From assembly GCA_964496245.1 (NCBI GenBank), contig CAZBZG010000084.1:1-16146 (forward strand): a stretch of 16,146 nt of DNA. The letters are read 5' to 3'. The translations under genes and the position numbers were made by a program. The notes below the pieces were generated by a model. The model was not told the origin of the DNA. It did no database searches and worked only from the letters and a program-made list of their open reading frames with translations. Below, one piece after another: positions 13,460-16,146 of the stretch (its first letter is position 1; every line of letters begins with the position of its first letter). The DNA comes from CAZBZG01 sp964496245 (GTDB lineage: Bacteria > Planctomycetota > SZUA-567).

Positions 13460-14119
13460 CTATTCGCCCGCCGCCCACTGGAGGCAGCCGACGATGTGTT
13501 GGCGAAACCAGTCCTCGTACCAGAGGGCGTCCGGATGCCCCAGACCGGTGTAGATCACGCGCCCCTGACCATAGCTGTGGCACCAGCCCAAGGCGTAGTC
13601 CTTGTCGTCTCGGTTGCCCTTGCTGATATCCACCGATTCGTTGTCGAGGCGCATGAGTACGTGCGTGCGGTCGCGGCTGTACTCCTTGAAGGTGTAGATC
13701 TCGTCCGTCACGCGAAACGAAGCGCCGAGATGGGCCGTGGCCGGATGGGCCGTGTCTTCGACGATGACATTGACCTCTTCATGCCACGGGTGACCCGCAA
13801 AATACCCGTTCAGCATCTCGCCGTATTCCGGCCAGTCGTAGCACGAATCAGCGGCATTGTGGATGCCGACAAAGCCCTTGCCGCCGCGGACAAAGGCCAG
13901 AATGGCCTGCCGCTGTTCGTCTGAGAAGGCGAGGTCGCCGGTTGTGGCAAAGACCAGGACGTCCAGTTCTTCCAAGGCTTTCGCGCTCACGGCTTCGAGC
14001 TTGTGCGTGGTGCGCACCCCCCAGTCGTGTTCTCGGCCCAGCTGCTTGAGCGTCACTTCCGCATCCGGCAGGAACGTGTGCTCAAAGCCGGCAGAATGGC
14101 GCAGCATCAGAATGTTCAT
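13460..14119 (-). CDS. ThuA-like domain protein
   Basis: 219 residues, full length for a single-domain ThuA-like protein (PF06283, glutamine-amidotransferase-like fold). The start at 14119 has AGGAGGA about 7 nt upstream. Typical family segments are MNILMLRHSAGFEH at the start, LVFATTGDLAFSDEQRQA (55-72), GGKGFVGIHNAADS with His87 (79-92), GYFAGHPWHEEV (105-116), DEIYTF (139-144) and LGWCHSYGQGRVIYTGLGH (177-195). The family is named after trehalose utilisation in rhizobia, and PVC bacteria use many copies in carbohydrate catabolism; the chemistry is not firmly known. There is no signal peptide, so it is cytoplasmic. It lies 75 bp downstream of the GH2 gene on the same strand and is probably co-transcribed with it and with the sulfatase at the window edge. 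Confidence 0.93.
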   Translation of the reverse strand: MNILMLRHSAGFEHTFLPDAEVTLKQLGREHDWGVRTTHKLEAVSAKALEELDVLVFATTGDLAFSDEQRQAILAFVRGGKGFVGIHNAADSCYDWPEYGEMLNGYFAGHPWHEEVNVIVEDTAHPATAHLGASFRVTDEIYTFKEYSRDRTHVLMRLDNESVDISKGNRDDKDYALGWCHSYGQGRVIYTGLGHPDALWYEDWFRQHIVGCLQWAAGE

Positions 14120-14194
14120 CTCGATTCCTCCTCGGACGTGTGCCTGACAGGACCTTTCCGGAACAGCGGGAAGGTGAGGCGGCGCTTCCGCTTG

Positions 14195-15907
14195 TCACTT
14201 GCGCCGGTCGTGCTTGCGCCGGGCTTCGTGCATGCGGGCCTTGACCACGGGGTAGGCCAGCTTGGGCCGGCGGTACTCGTCGACCGTGCCCTTGTTGTTC
14301 ATGTTGCGGGGACGGCGCTGCCACCAGTTCTCGGTCAGGCGCACGTCGCAGAACTGCCAGATGGCGGCGCCGGCCACGGCCGGGTGATTGAGGTAGACCC
14401 GGAGGCACTCGTCCAGGCAGTCGGACTGGTACTCCTCGCTCCACTTGGCCTTGCAGGTCTGGCGGTTGCCGTAGATGGCTCCGCCCCCGAACTCGCTCAG
14501 GATGACCGGCTTGCCCTTGCCGCCTTTGCTCGCCTTGGCGTGGAGCCACTTGAGAACCCGCTTGAGACGGGGTTCCACGTCCTCCGGCCCGCCTCCGTAC
14601 CAGGCGTCGTAGCGGTTCCAGCTGACGATGTCCACGTACCCCAGGCATCGGTCGCGATCGGCCTGGTTCGAGGCAAAGGTTACGGGCCGGCTGCGGTCGG
14701 CCTTCTTGATCAGGTCGAGCACGCGCTTGTGCTCCTTGGCGCCCTGGGCGCTCACCGAATCGCATTCGTTCAGGCACCCCCAGATCACGATGGACGGCCG
14801 GTTGTAGTGCCAGTCGATCATCTCCTCGGTGCTCGCCCTGATCTGCTCGCGAAACATCGGATGGTCGAAGGCGACGGTGCGCGCGTGAGACTCCTCCCAC
14901 ACATAGAAGCCCAGTTCGTCGCACAGGTCCAGGAAGCGGAGGTCGTTCGGGTAGTGGCAGGTGCGCACGAAGTTGCAGCCGAGGTCGCGCATGATGTCCA
15001 GGTCCGCGGCCATGGCCTCCACCGGCAGGGCGCAACCGAATTGCGGGTGGTCTTCGTGCCGGTTGTATCCGCGCAGCCGGATCGAACTGCCGTTCAGGAG
15101 GATCTTCTTGCCGCGTACCTCCACCTGGCGGAAACCGATGCGGTCGATCTGGTCGTCCACGATCGTTTTGCCGTCCAGGAGGTAGGCCGCGAGTTCGTAA
15201 AGTTGCGGGCGCTCGGCCGTCCAGGGCCGTACCTTGAGGCCCTTCACTACGCCTTTCACCGTGCGCGCGCCTCCGGCCTTGACCGTCACGCGGCCGAGAC
15301 GCAAGGTCTCGTTCGCGATCGCGACTTCGACCTGCCGCCGCCCGTCTTCTGCAGACCAGTTGTGCAGGCGCATCGCGACCTCCAGGTCCCAGGTCTTGCC
15401 GCGGCGGACAGGCTTGGCATGCAGGCGGTCGATGTACACGGGCGGCACGTATTCGGCGACCACCGGGCGGGTGATGCCGCCATAGGTGTAGTAGTCGTTC
15501 TCGATGTGAAGGGCCGAGTGGTCGCCGAAGCTGTTGTCCACTTCGACCACCAGTTCGGCTTCGCCGGTCCGTTTGGCCGGCGCGACCACGTCCCACGGCG
15601 TGAAGGCGTCGTAGTGCTGCCCGATCTTCTTGCCGTCCAGGAAGACCGTGCCCGTGTGGCTCACCCCGCCGAACACGAGGCGCAGGGCCAGGCCCTCGCA
15701 GGTCTCGACCGAGCGCCGCAGCCAGGCTGTGCCGCGATAGGTCTCCAGGCCCGGCAGGCTCTCCCATGCCGAGGGGACCTGGATCGTGCGGTTGTAGGAG
15801 GTGGGCAGGCGTTTGCGGGTTCGCTTGTCGGTCGCGGTGATGAAGTCCCAGCGGCCGGCGAGCGACTCGCAGACGCGGACGTCGTGTTCGCGAAAAGTGC
15901 GCAGCAT
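14195..15907 (-). CDS. Glycoside hydrolase family 2, beta-glucuronidase-like
   Basis: 570 residues, close to the usual beta-glucuronidase length. The start at 15907 has AGGAGG about 8 nt upstream. Domain order: sugar-binding jelly roll (about 10-155; TIQVPSAWES, YRGTAWLRRSV, VFLDGKKIGQHYDAFTPW), immunoglobulin-like domain (about 158-262), TIM barrel (about 263-560; IRLRGYNRHEDHPQFG, LGCNFVRTCHYPN). The acid/base is Glu381 in WGCLNECDS and the nucleophile Glu472 in VILSEFGG. Asn537-x-Lys539 in NMNNKG matches the N-x-K motif that binds the carboxylate in E. coli glucuronidase, so a uronic-acid glycoside is the likely substrate. There is no signal peptide, so it is cytoplasmic. It lies 107 bp downstream of a sulfatase and 75 bp upstream of a ThuA-like gene, probably one operon for a sulfated uronic-acid glycan. 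Galacturonidase or another GH2 specificity is possible. Confidence 0.93.
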   Translation of the reverse strand: MLRTFREHDVRVCESLAGRWDFITATDKRTRKRLPTSYNRTIQVPSAWESLPGLETYRGTAWLRRSVETCEGLALRLVFGGVSHTGTVFLDGKKIGQHYDAFTPWDVVAPAKRTGEAELVVEVDNSFGDHSALHIENDYYTYGGITRPVVAEYVPPVYIDRLHAKPVRRGKTWDLEVAMRLHNWSAEDGRRQVEVAIANETLRLGRVTVKAGGARTVKGVVKGLKVRPWTAERPQLYELAAYLLDGKTIVDDQIDRIGFRQVEVRGKKILLNGSSIRLRGYNRHEDHPQFGCALPVEAMAADLDIMRDLGCNFVRTCHYPNDLRFLDLCDELGFYVWEESHARTVAFDHPMFREQIRASTEEMIDWHYNRPSIVIWGCLNECDSVSAQGAKEHKRVLDLIKKADRSRPVTFASNQADRDRCLGYVDIVSWNRYDAWYGGGPEDVEPRLKRVLKWLHAKASKGGKGKPVILSEFGGGAIYGNRQTCKAKWSEEYQSDCLDECLRVYLNHPAVAGAAIWQFCDVRLTENWWQRRPRNMNNKGTVDEYRRPKLAYPVVKARMHEARRKHDRRK

Positions 15908-16014
15908 GGGGGGATCCTCCTGAGGGCGTCGCGTACGCGTGCGGGGCAGGGCGCGCCTGCGTGAAATCATCTCGCACGTAAGCCGGTGCGTCTGCCAGCC
16001 CGACGCCCGGCGAT

Positions 16015-16146
16015 CTACCGCTGGTCCGTATCCTGGGGCACTACGTCGCCCGTCTCCAAATAGAACCGGAGCATCCGGTTCTTCATGGCGGCGAGCGCAT
16101 CGGAGCAGGCAGGGTCATTTGCGCGGTTGACCGTCTCGCCCGGATC
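16015..16146 (-). CDS. C-terminal end of a sulfatase, truncated by window edge
   Basis: Minus strand, 43 codons from the window edge to a TAG at 16017-16015. The residues DPGETVNRANDPACSDAL, then KNRMLRFYLETGDVVPQD, match the end of many bacterial sulfatases, where DP.E..N.A.D..Y...L..M...L..WYLET.DVVP closes the C-terminal subdomain. The catalytic region lies outside the window, so it is unknown whether it is a Cys- or Ser-type enzyme. It is the first visible gene of the minus-strand set sulfatase, GH2, ThuA. There is no start codon inside the window. The family call comes from a short stretch but is distinctive. Confidence 0.75.
   Translation of the reverse strand, partial: DPGETVNRANDPACSDALAAMKNRMLRFYLETGDVVPQDTDQR

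Noticed and set aside
14003..15964. Long plus-strand open frame opposite the GH2 and ThuA genes
   Set aside because: It is antisense to two well-recognised genes and has no recognisable domain; such frames are common in GC-rich DNA.
1..16146. CRISPR array, tRNA or rRNA genes, phage or toxin-antitoxin genes
   Set aside because: No regularly spaced repeats, no cloverleaf or rRNA-like segments, and no matching protein families were seen on either strand.

Overview
The window is GC-rich bacterial DNA with about a dozen genes on both strands. Its gene content is sulfatases, uroporphyrinogen-decarboxylase-like (UroD-like) proteins next to AraC regulators, a GH2 glycosidase, a ThuA-like protein, a TIGR03790-type relic and large secreted or membrane proteins of unknown function. 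That mix is typical of the Planctomycetota / Lentisphaerota / Kiritimatiellota side of the PVC superphylum. This is an inference from gene content only; no rRNA or other marker gene is present.

Layout. 1-483 (+) is the C-terminal end of a large secreted-type protein. 504-1383 (-) is a decayed zone. It holds a short fragment of a BNR-sialidase-like N-terminus and a frameshifted, probably chimeric TIGR03790-like pseudogene. 1648-2313 (-) encodes an exported Lys/His-rich protein with a C-terminal zinc ribbon, followed by an intrinsic terminator. 2535-3380 (-) is an AraC regulator, divergent from a sulfatase at 3483-4865 (+). 4942-6099 (-) is a UroD-like protein, divergent from a second AraC regulator at 6209-7024 (+). 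A second UroD-like gene (7305-8480) follows that regulator. Between the two lies a 162-bp MITE-like insertion (7025-7186) with 11-bp perfect terminal inverted repeats and an 8-bp target-site duplication. 8759-9940 (+) is a membrane-anchored SGNH hydrolase and 10114-10713 (+) a MarC-family membrane protein. 10922-13228 (+) holds two exported or membrane proteins of unknown function, closed by a strong terminator at 13265-13302. The last block, on the minus strand, reads sulfatase (C-terminus only, 16015-16146), then GH2 beta-glucuronidase-like enzyme (14195-15907), then ThuA-like protein (13460-14119).

How it fits together. Two AraC regulators each face a catabolic-type gene across an intergenic gap of about 100 bp. 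Both regulator promoters place the transcription start at or within 2 nt of the ATG, and both regulators lack a usable Shine-Dalgarno. They therefore look leaderless, while the genes they face carry strong ribosome binding sites. Sulfatases, a GH2 enzyme with the N-x-K uronate motif and a ThuA-like protein together suggest breakdown of a sulfated, uronic-acid-containing glycan, with the UroD-like proteins in an undefined accessory role. The least explained pieces are the MITE-like element and the two-gene membrane module at 10922-13228.
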